Below the pieces are notes generated by a model that saw only the letters and a program-made list of their open reading frames with translations, made no database searches and had not been told where the DNA came from. Shown piece by piece: positions 17,968-26,603 of a stretch of 40,996 nucleotides of DNA (position 1 is the stretch's first letter; every line of letters starts with the position of its first letter). This DNA is from an uncultured Aquimarina sp. (lineage in GTDB: Bacteria > Bacteroidota > Bacteroidia > Flavobacteriales > Flavobacteriaceae). The stretch is taken from assembly GCA_938011245.1 (NCBI GenBank), contig CALLUJ010000018.1, positions 1 to 40,996 on the forward strand, written 5' to 3'. The position numbers and the translations under genes were made by a program.

Positions 17968-18561
17968 ATGTTTACGGGAATTGTAGAAACTTTTGGAAAG
18001 GTTACCGATTTGCAATATGAAAAAGAAAATTTACATCTTACGGTACAATCAGATTTTACTTCTCAACTAAAAATAGATCAGAGTGTAGCTCATAATGGTG
18101 TTTGTTTAACCGTAGTTGCTATTAATAATAATGAATATACGGTAACAGCTATTAAAGAGACTTTAGAGAAAACCAATTTAAATACACTACAAGTAGGCGA
18201 TTTAGTGAACCTAGAGCGAGGAATGAAAGTTGGAGATCGATTAGATGGGCACATTGTACAAGGGCATGTAGACCAAACCGCTAACTGTATTTCTATTACT
18301 GAAACGAATGGGAGTTGGGAATTTACTTTTGAATACGATGCTTCTTTGCATAATGTTACAATTGAAAAAGGCTCTATTACAGTTAATGGTGTAAGTTTAA
18401 CCGTTGTAAATTCTAAGAGTAATCAATTTAGTGTTTGTATTATACCTTATACTTATAAGCATACTAATTTTAAGTATTTTGAAGTTGGAACTGTAATTAA
18501 TCTAGAATTTGACGTTATAGGAAAATATGTGAGCCGCCTGGCTGAATTAGGATTAAAGTAG
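17968..18561 (+). CDS. ribE: Riboflavin synthase, alpha subunit
   Basis: The 197-residue protein starts MFTGIVETFGKV, the invariant N-terminus of the enzyme. It has two lumazine-binding halves: VAHNGVCLTVVAI in the first and SITVNGVSLTVVNS in the second, with DGHIVQGHVDQ between them. It converts two 6,7-dimethyl-8-ribityllumazine molecules to riboflavin plus a pyrimidine. The ATG at 17968 was chosen; an in-frame ATG at 17887 would add 27 residues not found in the family and would cover the promoter. It is divergent from pdxA. Confidence 0.97.
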   Translation: MFTGIVETFGKVTDLQYEKENLHLTVQSDFTSQLKIDQSVAHNGVCLTVVAINNNEYTVTAIKETLEKTNLNTLQVGDLVNLERGMKVGDRLDGHIVQGHVDQTANCISITETNGSWEFTFEYDASLHNVTIEKGSITVNGVSLTVVNSKSNQFSVCIIPYTYKHTNFKYFEVGTVINLEFDVIGKYVSRLAELGLK

Positions 18562-18654
18562 AAGAGGGTTCTATTATATTTCTTTGTTAAAATATTTAAC
18601 GCTAAAATCTTCTAAAAATTAAATCTTTTTCTATTTTGAAAAACTGCTGAGTTG

Positions 18655-18662
18655 TACCTTTA
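18655..18662 (+). promoter_or_regulatory. Probable cydAB promoter
   Basis: TTG at 18636-18638, a 16-bp spacer and TACCTTTA at 18655-18662 resemble the Bacteroidetes -33/-7 arrangement with one mismatch. The element lies 28 bp before cydA. Confidence 0.4.
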
Positions 18663-18689
18663 CTGGAGTAAATTTCAAAGCAAAACCAA

Positions 18690-19994
18690 ATGGAAAATTT
18701 AGATGCTGCAAGGCTTCAAATGGCTTTTACATTAATCTTTCATATTGTATTTGCCTGTGTTGGAATGGTGATGCCTTTTTTTATGGTAATTTCACATTAT
18801 AAATGGTTAAAGACTAGGGATTATAATTATTTGATACTGACAAAATCTTGGCAAAAAGGAGTGGCAATTTTTTTTGTTACGGGAGCTGTTTCTGGTACGG
18901 CTTTATCTTTTGAATTAGGATTGTTGTGGCCCGAATTTATGAAGCATGCAGGTCCTATAATTGGGATGCCTTTTTCTTTAGAAGGAGCAGCTTTTTTTGT
19001 AGAAGCTATAGCATTAGGTTTTTATTTGTATGGATGGAATAAAATTCCTGAAAAGTTTCATTGGTTTACAGGGATAATTGTAGGGGGTTCAGGAGTACTT
19101 TCGGGTATTTTGGTAGTGTCTGCTAATGCGTGGATGAATGCTCCTTCGGGATTCGATTATATAAATGGAGAATTTATAAATATAGACCCTGTAAAAGCCT
19201 TATTAAATCCAGCTTGGTGTACACAAGCTCTTCATATGACTTTGGCAGCGTTTACTGCTACAGGGTTTGCTGTGGCAGGGATTCATGCATTACAGATAGG
19301 AAAAGGTAAAAAAGTAGAACTTCATAAAAAGGCCTTTAAAATAGCGATTACTTTTGGGGCTATTGCAGCATTATTGCAACCTATAAGTGGTGATTTATCG
19401 GCTAAAGATATTGCAAAGAGACAACCCGTAAAATTGGCAGCTATGGAAGCACATTACGATACAGGTAAGGGAGTTCCATTATATATAGGAGGCATTGTAA
19501 ATTCCAAAACCCAAAAGGTTAAATATAAAATTGAAATTCCTAAAGCGTTATCTTTCCTTGCCTTTGGAGATTTTAATGCAGAGGTGAAAGGGCTTAATGA
19601 TTTTCCCAAAGAGGATCGCCCAAATGTTCCTGTAGTTCATTACGCTTTTCAGATTATGGTAGGTATTGGTAGTATATTAATGTTTGTTGGGATACTATTC
19701 TTTTTTACAAACTGGAAAAGAAAACAATGGTTTTCTAGCAAATTCTTTTGGTGGTTATTTGTAGGGATGGCTCCAATGGGCTTTATTGCCTTGGAAGCTG
19801 GTTGGATTGTAACCGAAGTAGGACGTCAGCCTTGGATTATTCATCAAGTAATGCGAACTAAAGATGCCGTTACTCCAGTACCTGGAATTATAGTAAGCTT
19901 TTATATTTATGTAATTGTATATACACTATTAACTATAGCAGTTACCTGGCTTATGGGAAGACAAATAAAGGTTTTGAATGAAACTACTAAATAG
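18690..19994 (+). CDS. cydA: Cytochrome bd ubiquinol oxidase subunit I
   Basis: The 434-residue membrane protein has the conserved CydA features: haem ligand H18 in LIFHIVFACVG, E99 in FSLEGAAFF, second His H182 in LHMTLAAF, M323 in YAFQIMVGIG and the VGRQPW motif (377-382). It oxidises quinol and reduces oxygen at the inner membrane with high affinity and without proton pumping. It is about 90 residues shorter than E. coli CydA because the quinol-binding loop after QPISGDLSAK is short. cydB follows 6 bp later. No CydX-like small ORF was recognised after cydB. Confidence 0.97.
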   Translation: MENLDAARLQMAFTLIFHIVFACVGMVMPFFMVISHYKWLKTRDYNYLILTKSWQKGVAIFFVTGAVSGTALSFELGLLWPEFMKHAGPIIGMPFSLEGAAFFVEAIALGFYLYGWNKIPEKFHWFTGIIVGGSGVLSGILVVSANAWMNAPSGFDYINGEFINIDPVKALLNPAWCTQALHMTLAAFTATGFAVAGIHALQIGKGKKVELHKKAFKIAITFGAIAALLQPISGDLSAKDIAKRQPVKLAAMEAHYDTGKGVPLYIGGIVNSKTQKVKYKIEIPKALSFLAFGDFNAEVKGLNDFPKEDRPNVPVVHYAFQIMVGIGSILMFVGILFFFTNWKRKQWFSSKFFWWLFVGMAPMGFIALEAGWIVTEVGRQPWIIHQVMRTKDAVTPVPGIIVSFYIYVIVYTLLTIAVTWLMGRQIKVLNETTK

Positions 19995-20000
19995 TTTGTT

Positions 20001-21023
20001 ATGATATATGTAGTATTACTTTTTTTAGGGATATCGTTGTTGTTGTATGTATTAATGGCAGGGGCAGATTTTGGAGCAGGTATTGTAGAACTTTTTTCAT
20101 CTAAAGAAAACCAAGCTATTACAAAGAAAACCATTTATAGGGTAATTGGGCCTGTTTGGGAGGCTAATCATATTTGGATAATTATTATGGTAGTAATTTT
20201 ATGGGTAGGTTTTCCTGTATTTTATAATGTAATTATGGTTTCGTTGCACATTCCTTTAGCTATAATGCTTTTAGGGATTACGTTACGGGGAGTTGCTTTT
20301 GTATTTCGTCATTACGACGCTTACCAAGATTGGTCTCAAAATGTATATAATTGGATGTTTCGAATTTCTAGTTTAATTACGCCTATTTTTCTTGGAATTT
20401 GTTTTGGAGCACTTTTAAGTGAAAAAATAAGCATTTATAATAGAGGAGTAATAGCAGATTTTACAACACTATATGTAGTTAGTTGGTTTAATGGATTTTC
20501 AATATTGGTGGGTTTGTTTTTTGCTTCTTTATGTGCCTTCCTTTCTTCGGTATTACTTATTGGAGAAGCTTCTCAAGAATATGCGAAGGTCTATATAAAG
20601 AAAGCCTCTATTGCTACTGTAGTAGTTGTAATAATAGGTTTTATAACCTTAAGCTATGGTTTTTACATAGATAACCTTTTTGTAAATTTATTTACGGAAT
20701 CTATGTTTGCTAAAATACCAGTAGTTATAAGTGCATTATTATTATTTCCGTTATGGAAAAGTATTAAGAAAGGAAGAAGAATTTTTAGTCGGTTTTATGC
20801 AGGTGTACAAGTACTTTTAATTCTTTTAGCAGCAATAGTTCCTTTATTTCCTAATTTAATATTAACAACATCAGAGCCTATTAGTATTTTAGAAAATAAT
20901 GCTCCAGATTCGGTAATACAAGTATTAGGAATTTCATTAATTATAGGGGGAACAATAATAATTCCCGGACTTATTCATTTACTAAAGTCTTTTAAATTGA
21001 TTAAAATTTTAGAACGTAATTAA
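20001..21023 (+). CDS. cydB: Cytochrome bd ubiquinol oxidase subunit II
   Basis: The 340-residue protein has about eight membrane segments. It contains the CydB markers MAGADFGAGIVELF near the N-terminus, IGPVWEANHIWIIIMVVILW and GITLRGVAFVFRHYD. It pairs with CydA to form the bd oxidase. It lies 6 bp after cydA in one operon. The cydCD exporter genes are not present in the window. The 96-bp gap to the convergent DUF423 gene shows no clear hairpin. Confidence 0.97.
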   Translation: MIYVVLLFLGISLLLYVLMAGADFGAGIVELFSSKENQAITKKTIYRVIGPVWEANHIWIIIMVVILWVGFPVFYNVIMVSLHIPLAIMLLGITLRGVAFVFRHYDAYQDWSQNVYNWMFRISSLITPIFLGICFGALLSEKISIYNRGVIADFTTLYVVSWFNGFSILVGLFFASLCAFLSSVLLIGEASQEYAKVYIKKASIATVVVVIIGFITLSYGFYIDNLFVNLFTESMFAKIPVVISALLLFPLWKSIKKGRRIFSRFYAGVQVLLILLAAIVPLFPNLILTTSEPISILENNAPDSVIQVLGISLIIGGTIIIPGLIHLLKSFKLIKILERN

Positions 21024-21119
21024 AAACCCAAGTTAAAGTATTTTTTGAGTAGCTTTTATGGCAATAAACTATAGTTGTTACTAAGTTCTTGTTTTAAAAT
21101 ATTGTATAAAGATTAATTT

Positions 21120-21503
21120 TTATTGTTTGAAAATTTTAAGAAATAGCAAAAACCAAGAAGAAAGTAATAGTAATCCGCCTAACGGAGTAATAAGCGCAAT
21201 AGATTTTAGTGAAAAATTAAAAATAGGCTCGTCCAAAACTAATAAGTAAATAGACCCTGAAAAGAAAATGACTCCTATAGTAATTAAGTAAGAAAGAACT
21301 TTTTTTGTTTTTTGAGATAACAATGGAGTTAGAGAAACAAAAAGTAATAGAAAAGTATGATAGAATTGATATCGTACCCCTGTTTCAAAAGAGTTTAAAT
21401 CAGTTTCAGAAAGGATAGCTTTTAATCCATGGGCTCCAAAAGCGCCTAAAAGCACTGCTAAAAAACCAAATATACCTGCAGTGATTGCTAACTTTTTTTC
21501 CAT
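21120..21503 (-). CDS. DUF423 (YgdD/TMEM256-like) small membrane protein
   Basis: The 127-residue protein has four hydrophobic segments and opens with the family pattern AGIFGFLAVLLGAFGAHGLK, then FETGVRYQFYHTFLLLF and FSGSIYLL. It is an inner-membrane protein of unknown function found across bacteria and animals. It is divergent from the saccharopine dehydrogenase-like gene with only 31 bp between start codons, and its promoter element (TATTTTTG) lies in that gap. Confidence 0.92.
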   Translation of the reverse strand: MEKKLAITAGIFGFLAVLLGAFGAHGLKAILSETDLNSFETGVRYQFYHTFLLLFVSLTPLLSQKTKKVLSYLITIGVIFFSGSIYLLVLDEPIFNFSLKSIALITPLGGLLLLSSWFLLFLKIFKQ

Positions 21504-21508
21504 ATCAG

Positions 21509-21516
21509 TACCTTTG
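21509..21516 (+). promoter_or_regulatory. -7 element for saccharopine dehydrogenase-like gene
   Basis: TACCTTTG is an exact TAnnTTTG match 18 bp before the ATG. A TTG lies at 21485-21487, 21 bp upstream and inside the DUF423 coding region, which fits the -33 element. Confidence 0.6.
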
Positions 21517-21525
21517 TTAAGAATT

Positions 21526-21533
21526 CAAAAATA
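21526..21533 (-). promoter_or_regulatory. -7 element for DUF423 gene
   Basis: The minus strand reads TATTTTTG, an exact TAnnTTTG match 22 bp before the DUF423 start. It overlaps the footprint expected for the plus-strand promoter at 21509-21516, so the two would compete. Confidence 0.5.
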
Positions 21534-21534
21534 G

Positions 21535-22884
21535 ATGGCAAAGATACTAATTTTAGGAGCAGGAAGATCTAGTGTTTATTTTGTAAAGCAAGTACAGCAA
21601 TACAGTTTAAAAACTCATAGTTTCGTAACTATTATAGATCAATCTTTTGATACATTTCCGAAAGAATTAAAAGAAGATACAAATATTGTTTTTTTAGAAT
21701 TTTCCATTTTTGATACCCAAAAAATAAATTCTCAGATTAAAGCACACACTGTTGTGGTATCCATGTTGCCACCCCATTTGCATATAGAAATAGCGAAGAG
21801 TTGTTTGCAGTATAAGAAACCTTTACTTACAGCATCTTATGTAAGTGATGCAATGCAAAAATTAGATGTAGAAGCAAAAAAACAAGGAGTTTTATTTTTA
21901 AATGAAATGGGTGTGGATCCAGGTTTAGATCATATAAGTGCCTTGTCTTTGTTGGATTCTATTTACAAAAAAGGAGGAAAGATTACTAGTTTTAAATCAC
22001 ATACGGGTGGGATTATAGCAGAAAAAACCTTGTCTAACCTTTGGAATTATAAAATTACATGGAATCCTGAAAATGTAGTTTTAGCAGGTAAAGACGGAGC
22101 CCTTTTTTTAGAGAATAATATAATAAAGAAAATAAAATATAAGGATATTTTTACAGCTAAATCGAAAGTATTCATTGATGAAGTGCTTTATGATAGTTAT
22201 GCTAATAGAGATAGTTTAAAGTATATAGATAAATATCATTTAAACGAGGTAAACACTTGTTACCGAGGTACACTAAGGCATAGTGGTTTTTGTGAAGCAT
22301 GGAATGTCTTTGTGCAATTAGGTATAACCAACAATAATAAACGTATAGAGTTAAAAGCAGAATCTACAAGAGAAGATTTTTTAAATTATTTTTTGAAAGA
22401 AAGTTTTGGGACGACTACCGAAGAACGATTAGTGAATACGTTAAAGAATGCTCTACCTAAAAATAGTATTGCTAAATTAAAGCAATTAGCATTCTTTACA
22501 GATAAGAAGAAGCTATTGTTGTTTAAAGGGACTGCTGCAGAAATATTACAAAGTATTTTAGAAGAGTCATGGAAAATAGAGCCTTTAGAAAAAGATATGC
22601 TTTTAATGCATCATGAGGTGGTATATACTATTGGTTATAAAAGCTATTTAACTACAAGTACTCTAAAAAATGTAGGTGAAAATCAAGAGTTTACGGCTAT
22701 GGCAAAAACAGTAGGAGCACCATTATTTGAAGGGCTTTTATTAATTTTAGAAAATAAATGTAATCTTACAGGTGTACATATTCCAAACATCAAAGAAATT
22801 TATGAGCCCTTATACGTGAGGATCCAAAAACACGATTTAATTTTTAAAGAAACTACTGTTCTTTTACATGAAGAAAACGAGTAA
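21535..22884 (+). CDS. Saccharopine dehydrogenase-like NAD(P)-binding protein
   Basis: The 449-residue protein starts with a Rossmann motif (ILILGAGRSSVYFVKQV). It has the family segment NEMGVDPGLDHISAL and FKSHTGGIIAEK, and a C-terminal substrate domain as in saccharopine dehydrogenase/LYS9 (YRGTLRHSGFCEAWN). The family reaction joins or splits saccharopine between lysine and glutamate with NAD(P)H, and in bacteria often serves lysine breakdown. No lysine pathway genes are nearby, so the substrate is not certain. Its last 32 bp overlap the convergent end of the DNA polymerase delta-prime-like gene. Confidence 0.88.
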   Translation: MAKILILGAGRSSVYFVKQVQQYSLKTHSFVTIIDQSFDTFPKELKEDTNIVFLEFSIFDTQKINSQIKAHTVVVSMLPPHLHIEIAKSCLQYKKPLLTASYVSDAMQKLDVEAKKQGVLFLNEMGVDPGLDHISALSLLDSIYKKGGKITSFKSHTGGIIAEKTLSNLWNYKITWNPENVVLAGKDGALFLENNIIKKIKYKDIFTAKSKVFIDEVLYDSYANRDSLKYIDKYHLNEVNTCYRGTLRHSGFCEAWNVFVQLGITNNNKRIELKAESTREDFLNYFLKESFGTTTEERLVNTLKNALPKNSIAKLKQLAFFTDKKKLLLFKGTAAEILQSILEESWKIEPLEKDMLLMHHEVVYTIGYKSYLTTSTLKNVGENQEFTAMAKTVGAPLFEGLLLILENKCNLTGVHIPNIKEIYEPLYVRIQKHDLIFKETTVLLHEENE

Positions 22885-23995
22885 GCTTAAAAGAAAGATC
22901 GGTAAGTATAATTTTAGCGTTTCCATTTCTTTCAATATGGTATTGTGCGTCTTCTAATGCTTCAAAAATGGGCAAGATGTTGTTTCCGTGAATAAATGGA
23001 GCAAATTTTTGTAACTGAAAATTATTGGTTTTTGGAGTTAAATAGACTAAGGATTCGCTTTGATAATTAGTTAGTAAAGCTTGTCTAAAAAACTCGATAC
23101 AATAGTTTAAAAATTGTTTTAAGGTTTCTCTATTATTCGCAGCAATAGTCTCACTCCATTGAATAAGTTCGTTAACAACTGCTTTATTCCCTTTAGCCTT
23201 AAAAGCAGATCGGATCCATGTAATAAACCATTGCTCAAATTGAAGTTCGTTTTCGTTATCATTTTTATAACGCAACGCTATTTGATAATTTCCTTGAGCT
23301 TTATAAGCTATTTGTAAGGCTTCTTCGGAACTTTGATGTAAGTCTTTTTGTAATCCGTTGGCAATTGTATTAACACTTAAAGGAGGGAATTCTAATAATT
23401 GACATCTTGAGTAGATGGTTTGCATTATTTGATCTTTATTTTCTGTAATCAATATAAAAACACTGTCTTCTGGGGGTTCTTCAATTAACTTTAATAGCTT
23501 ATTAGATGTTTGAGAACTCATTCTATCTGCCATCCAAATAATCATTACTTTATAACCACCCTCGTAGCTTTTAAGAAACATCTTTTTGTAAATTTCTTGA
23601 GCCTCGTGTACAGAAATATTCCCTTGTTTGTTGTCTATTTCAATGTGTTGATACCAATTAAATAGGTTGCCATAAGGGTTTTCAAATATAAATTGGCGCC
23701 ATTCTTTTAAAAATAAATCGGAAGTGGGGTGGGTCGACTTTACAGTGTTATTGGCGTTAACAGGAAATACAAAGTGTAAATCGGGATGAGCTAACTTATC
23801 GAATGCTTTATGCGAATTTGTATTTTCATGGTTCTCTCCACATAGTATAAAACGAGCATAGGCAAGCGCCATGGGTAATACTCCCGATCCAGATTTGCCC
23901 GAAAACAATTGAGCGTGAGCAATTCGGCCTTGTTTAGCGCTAGTTTGTAAATGGTTTATTATGTGCGCTTGTCCAACAACGTCTTCAAATTTCAT
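22853..23995 (-). CDS. holB: DNA polymerase III delta-prime subunit-like protein
   Basis: The 380-residue AAA+ protein starts MKFEDVVGQAHIINHLQTSA and has a degenerate P-loop (FSGKSGSGVLPMALAYA), DRMSSQTSNKLLKLIEEPPEDSVFILIT, a sensor-like IYSRCQLLEFPPL with the SRC motif, and a C-terminal helical collar domain. This is the delta-prime clamp-loader subunit rather than DnaX: there is no intact Walker A, no four-Cys zinc module and no tau tail. It helps load the sliding clamp at the replication fork. The coding end overlaps the saccharopine dehydrogenase-like gene by 32 bp. Confidence 0.92.
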   Translation of the reverse strand: MKFEDVVGQAHIINHLQTSAKQGRIAHAQLFSGKSGSGVLPMALAYARFILCGENHENTNSHKAFDKLAHPDLHFVFPVNANNTVKSTHPTSDLFLKEWRQFIFENPYGNLFNWYQHIEIDNKQGNISVHEAQEIYKKMFLKSYEGGYKVMIIWMADRMSSQTSNKLLKLIEEPPEDSVFILITENKDQIMQTIYSRCQLLEFPPLSVNTIANGLQKDLHQSSEEALQIAYKAQGNYQIALRYKNDNENELQFEQWFITWIRSAFKAKGNKAVVNELIQWSETIAANNRETLKQFLNYCIEFFRQALLTNYQSESLVYLTPKTNNFQLQKFAPFIHGNNILPIFEALEDAQYHIERNGNAKIILTDLSFKLTRFLHVKEQ

Positions 23996-24070
23996 ACGGT
24001 AAATACTACAGTCTATCCGTTTGGGATTGTAAAAATAAATAAAAACTGTTTGCTATAATGTAATAATTTT

Positions 24071-25222
24071 TTACCTATATCCAAAGTCTTCTTTAATACG
24101 TTCTGCTTTTTGAAGCATAATATCTTTAGTTAAAAAAGATACTTCTTGCAGTAAAAAACCGCTTTGATAAGTACGCATTGCTTGCTTGGGCTTTCCCATT
24201 TGTTCGAAGGCTGTACCTAAAAAATAATTTCCTAGCATATTGTCGGGATATAATCTTCTAGCTAAACCCCCTAATTTTTCTAATTCATCCCAGTTTTCAG
24301 TTTTTTCTAAAACGGTCGAAATTGCCACAAAATCGTTAATTCTAATTTTCTTTTGTACGCCAAGTAAGTTTTGAATTACTCTATACTTGTCATTTAAGTA
24401 TTCATAAGGCGAAGTTTCAAGTTTCGAAATAACCTCTTTATATTCTTTTTTATTAATTGGTCTGTAAATTGAGAATATATTTTCTAAAGCTCTTGGTATT
24501 CCTGTGGTTACTAATAAATAGTGAGAAGAGTTTTCAAAATTGTCGAAAAAATAGTTCGTATTTTCATTTTCTATTTTTGATAGTTTTTCATCTATTTCTA
24601 TAATATTTTCTCTAAGATTTTTAGCGTCATTAGAGGCGGTAGCTACATAGTACCAAACTTTATTTTGAGTGTTGGTTAAGGTTTTTTCTATACGTTCGGT
24701 CATGCTAGGAGCGTATTCGGGACTTAAATTAATATAGGCTTGGAACATTGGATCTTGTTTAAGCATAAAGTAATTAATAAAATTAGCTGTATAATCATGT
24801 CCAATAATAATTTTAAATTTAGCAAGCTTATAATTTTTTTCGAGATATGGCATTAATTCTATTTCTACAAAGTCGTAGAATTTCTTTCCAGAATATTCAG
24901 GAAGCTCACTGTTTGTATCGTATTTACAATCATCTCTACGAGTTTTCGACTGCTTAATACCTACTACAATACTTTCGGGCATATCGTCCCAATGAGATAA
25001 ATATTTGATGTTACCAACTAAGGGGTCAAAAAGGTAGTCTCCATCTAGTGTTAGAATTAATGGATAGCGTTTTTCTGTTTTTTCTTGATAGTTTTTAGGA
25101 AGTCTTATTTTAATTTCTCTAGAAGAATCTAAATTAAAAGATTCAATGTTTTTGACTACTGTTTGAGAAAACATTGTGGAAACAATTAAAAAACTTATAA
25201 GTAGAATTATATTTTTTTTCAT
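24071..25222 (-). CDS. Exported esterase-fold protein with C-terminal TPR-like region; nucleophile replaced by Asp
   Basis: The 383-residue protein starts with a signal peptide (IILLISFLIVSTMFSQ). The middle is an alpha/beta-hydrolase of the esterase D/IroE type: RYPLILTLDGDYLFDP, SIVVGI, and the elbow IIIGHDYTANF at about 138-148. The usual nucleophile Ser of GHSxG is D143. The C-terminal ~90 residues (WDELEKLGGLARRLYPDNM, GNYFLGTAFEQMGKPKQAMR) look like TPR helices. It follows the UPF0104-type gene by 43 bp, last in the run panC-panD-UPF0104-this. It could be a binding protein derived from an esterase, or could use an Asp nucleophile as dehalogenases and epoxide hydrolases do. The substrate is unknown. 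Confidence 0.82.
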   Translation of the reverse strand: MKKNIILLISFLIVSTMFSQTVVKNIESFNLDSSREIKIRLPKNYQEKTEKRYPLILTLDGDYLFDPLVGNIKYLSHWDDMPESIVVGIKQSKTRRDDCKYDTNSELPEYSGKKFYDFVEIELMPYLEKNYKLAKFKIIIGHDYTANFINYFMLKQDPMFQAYINLSPEYAPSMTERIEKTLTNTQNKVWYYVATASNDAKNLRENIIEIDEKLSKIENENTNYFFDNFENSSHYLLVTTGIPRALENIFSIYRPINKKEYKEVISKLETSPYEYLNDKYRVIQNLLGVQKKIRINDFVAISTVLEKTENWDELEKLGGLARRLYPDNMLGNYFLGTAFEQMGKPKQAMRTYQSGFLLQEVSFLTKDIMLQKAERIKEDFGYR

Positions 25223-25265
25223 AGGTAATGGGCTTCATTAGATAATGAAACGTTAATTTATGAAA

Positions 25266-26231
25266 TTATTTCTTTTTGAAGAAAAAAGATAGTAAAATGA
25301 ATGAAAAACACCCAGTAAATAGATTCATTAAAGTTTGAGAGCTCCAAAGAATCCAACCATATGCATTGCCTATAGATTTGTCTATATTAAAACCCAGTAA
25401 TACCAGCCCAATAGTATATGGGAATGTTCCAATACCTCCATTAGTAGCCATCATGGCAAACGATCCAGCAATAAACGCTAGCAATGTAGCAGAAAATTCT
25501 AAAGATTTAACTTCTGGGATGGCAAATTTCATTACGTAAAACATAGCAACATACGCAATCCAAATAAAAAAAGAGTGGGCAATAAATAGACCTCTTTTTT
25601 TCATTTTAAAAACACTTAAAATTCCATCGTATATTTCTAAAATAAATGTTCTTATTTTTTCTAATGCTTTTATGTTAGCCTTTCTTAAAACAAAGTATCC
25701 AAAAATTAAGAATATCATTAGTAAAAGTAAAACCCCTAAAAGTTGATACGGATTAATAGAATTCGCTTCAAAAAAGGAAATAAAAAGTTCGGAGCTTAAG
25801 GAAAGTCCAATAATAATAAGTAGTAATAGCATTATTAGATCAATAATTCGTTCGCTAATAATAGTGCCAAAGGTTTTTTGAAAAGGGATGTTTTCGTAAT
25901 TAGAAAGCATGGCAGCTCTTAACAACTCTCCAGACCGGGGAACACCTAAGTTTGCTAAATAACCAACCATAAGGGAAGTGTAGCTAACAAAAAGGCGAGG
26001 AGTTTTGCCAAGACCTTCTACTAAGTATTTCCAACGATAGGCTCTAGAAACATGAGAAAGAACACCTATTAATGCAGATAGACAAACCCAAAATGGATTA
26101 GCGTTTACAATACTATCCCAAAGTTCTTTCTTTTCTTTTTTTGTAGCATCGTATAAAGAGTACCATATAAAAAATAGTCCTATACTTAAAGGGATAGCAA
26201 CTTTTAGAATTTTTTTAATGGAAAGCTTCAA
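25266..26231 (-). CDS. UPF0104/LPG-synthase-TM-type membrane protein
   Basis: The 321-residue protein has about eight membrane segments and the family markers RAYRWKYLVEGLG, GYLANLGVPRSGELLRAAML and the glycine-rich FAMMATNGGIGTFPYTIGLVLLG. The family includes the flippase domain of MprF and related lipid-handling proteins. There is no C-terminal aminoacyl-transferase domain, so it cannot be a lysyl-phosphatidylglycerol synthase itself. It is 8 bp after panD and followed by the esterase-fold gene; a role in envelope lipid transport is inference. Confidence 0.9.
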   Translation of the reverse strand: MKLSIKKILKVAIPLSIGLFFIWYSLYDATKKEKKELWDSIVNANPFWVCLSALIGVLSHVSRAYRWKYLVEGLGKTPRLFVSYTSLMVGYLANLGVPRSGELLRAAMLSNYENIPFQKTFGTIISERIIDLIMLLLLIIIGLSLSSELFISFFEANSINPYQLLGVLLLLMIFLIFGYFVLRKANIKALEKIRTFILEIYDGILSVFKMKKRGLFIAHSFFIWIAYVAMFYVMKFAIPEVKSLEFSATLLAFIAGSFAMMATNGGIGTFPYTIGLVLLGFNIDKSIGNAYGWILWSSQTLMNLFTGCFSFILLSFFFKKK

Positions 26232-26239
26232 AGCTTGTG

Positions 26240-26590
26240 TTATTTCAGAAGATTATTTTCTTCATTTGGGAAAACTAGAGCAGGAGTAAACTGCTTAGCT
26301 TCTTCTAAAGGAAGCATAGCATAAGTAATTAGAATAAGAACATCTCCTTTAGCAACTTTGCGGGCAGCCGCACCATTTAAAGTAATTTCGCCGCTATTTC
26401 TAGGACCTGGTATAGCGTAGGTTTCTAAACGCTCTCCATTATTGTTATTTACAATTTGTACTTTTTCGCCATTAATTATATTAGCAGCATCCATTAAATC
26501 TTCATCAATGGTAATGCTCCCTATATAATTAAGCTCTGCTCCGGTTACTTTAACGCGATGAATTTTAGATTTTACTACGTGTACAAACAT
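26240..26590 (-). CDS. panD: Aspartate 1-decarboxylase proenzyme
   Basis: The 116-residue protein has the self-cleavage site G24-S25 in [11 protein letters not shown], which gives the pyruvoyl cofactor, plus [22 protein letters not shown] near residues 55-75 and the VLILITYA strand. It makes beta-alanine from aspartate for pantothenate. It lies 13 bp after panC, so the two enzymes that supply beta-alanine and join it to pantoate are co-made. panB is not in the window. Confidence 0.97.
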   Translation of the reverse strand: MFVHVVKSKIHRVKVTGAELNYIGSITIDEDLMDAANIINGEKVQIVNNNNGERLETYAIPGPRNSGEITLNGAAARKVAKGDVLILITYAMLPLEEAKQFTPALVFPNEENNLLK

Positions 26591-26603
26591 GGTGCAAAAT
26601 TAG

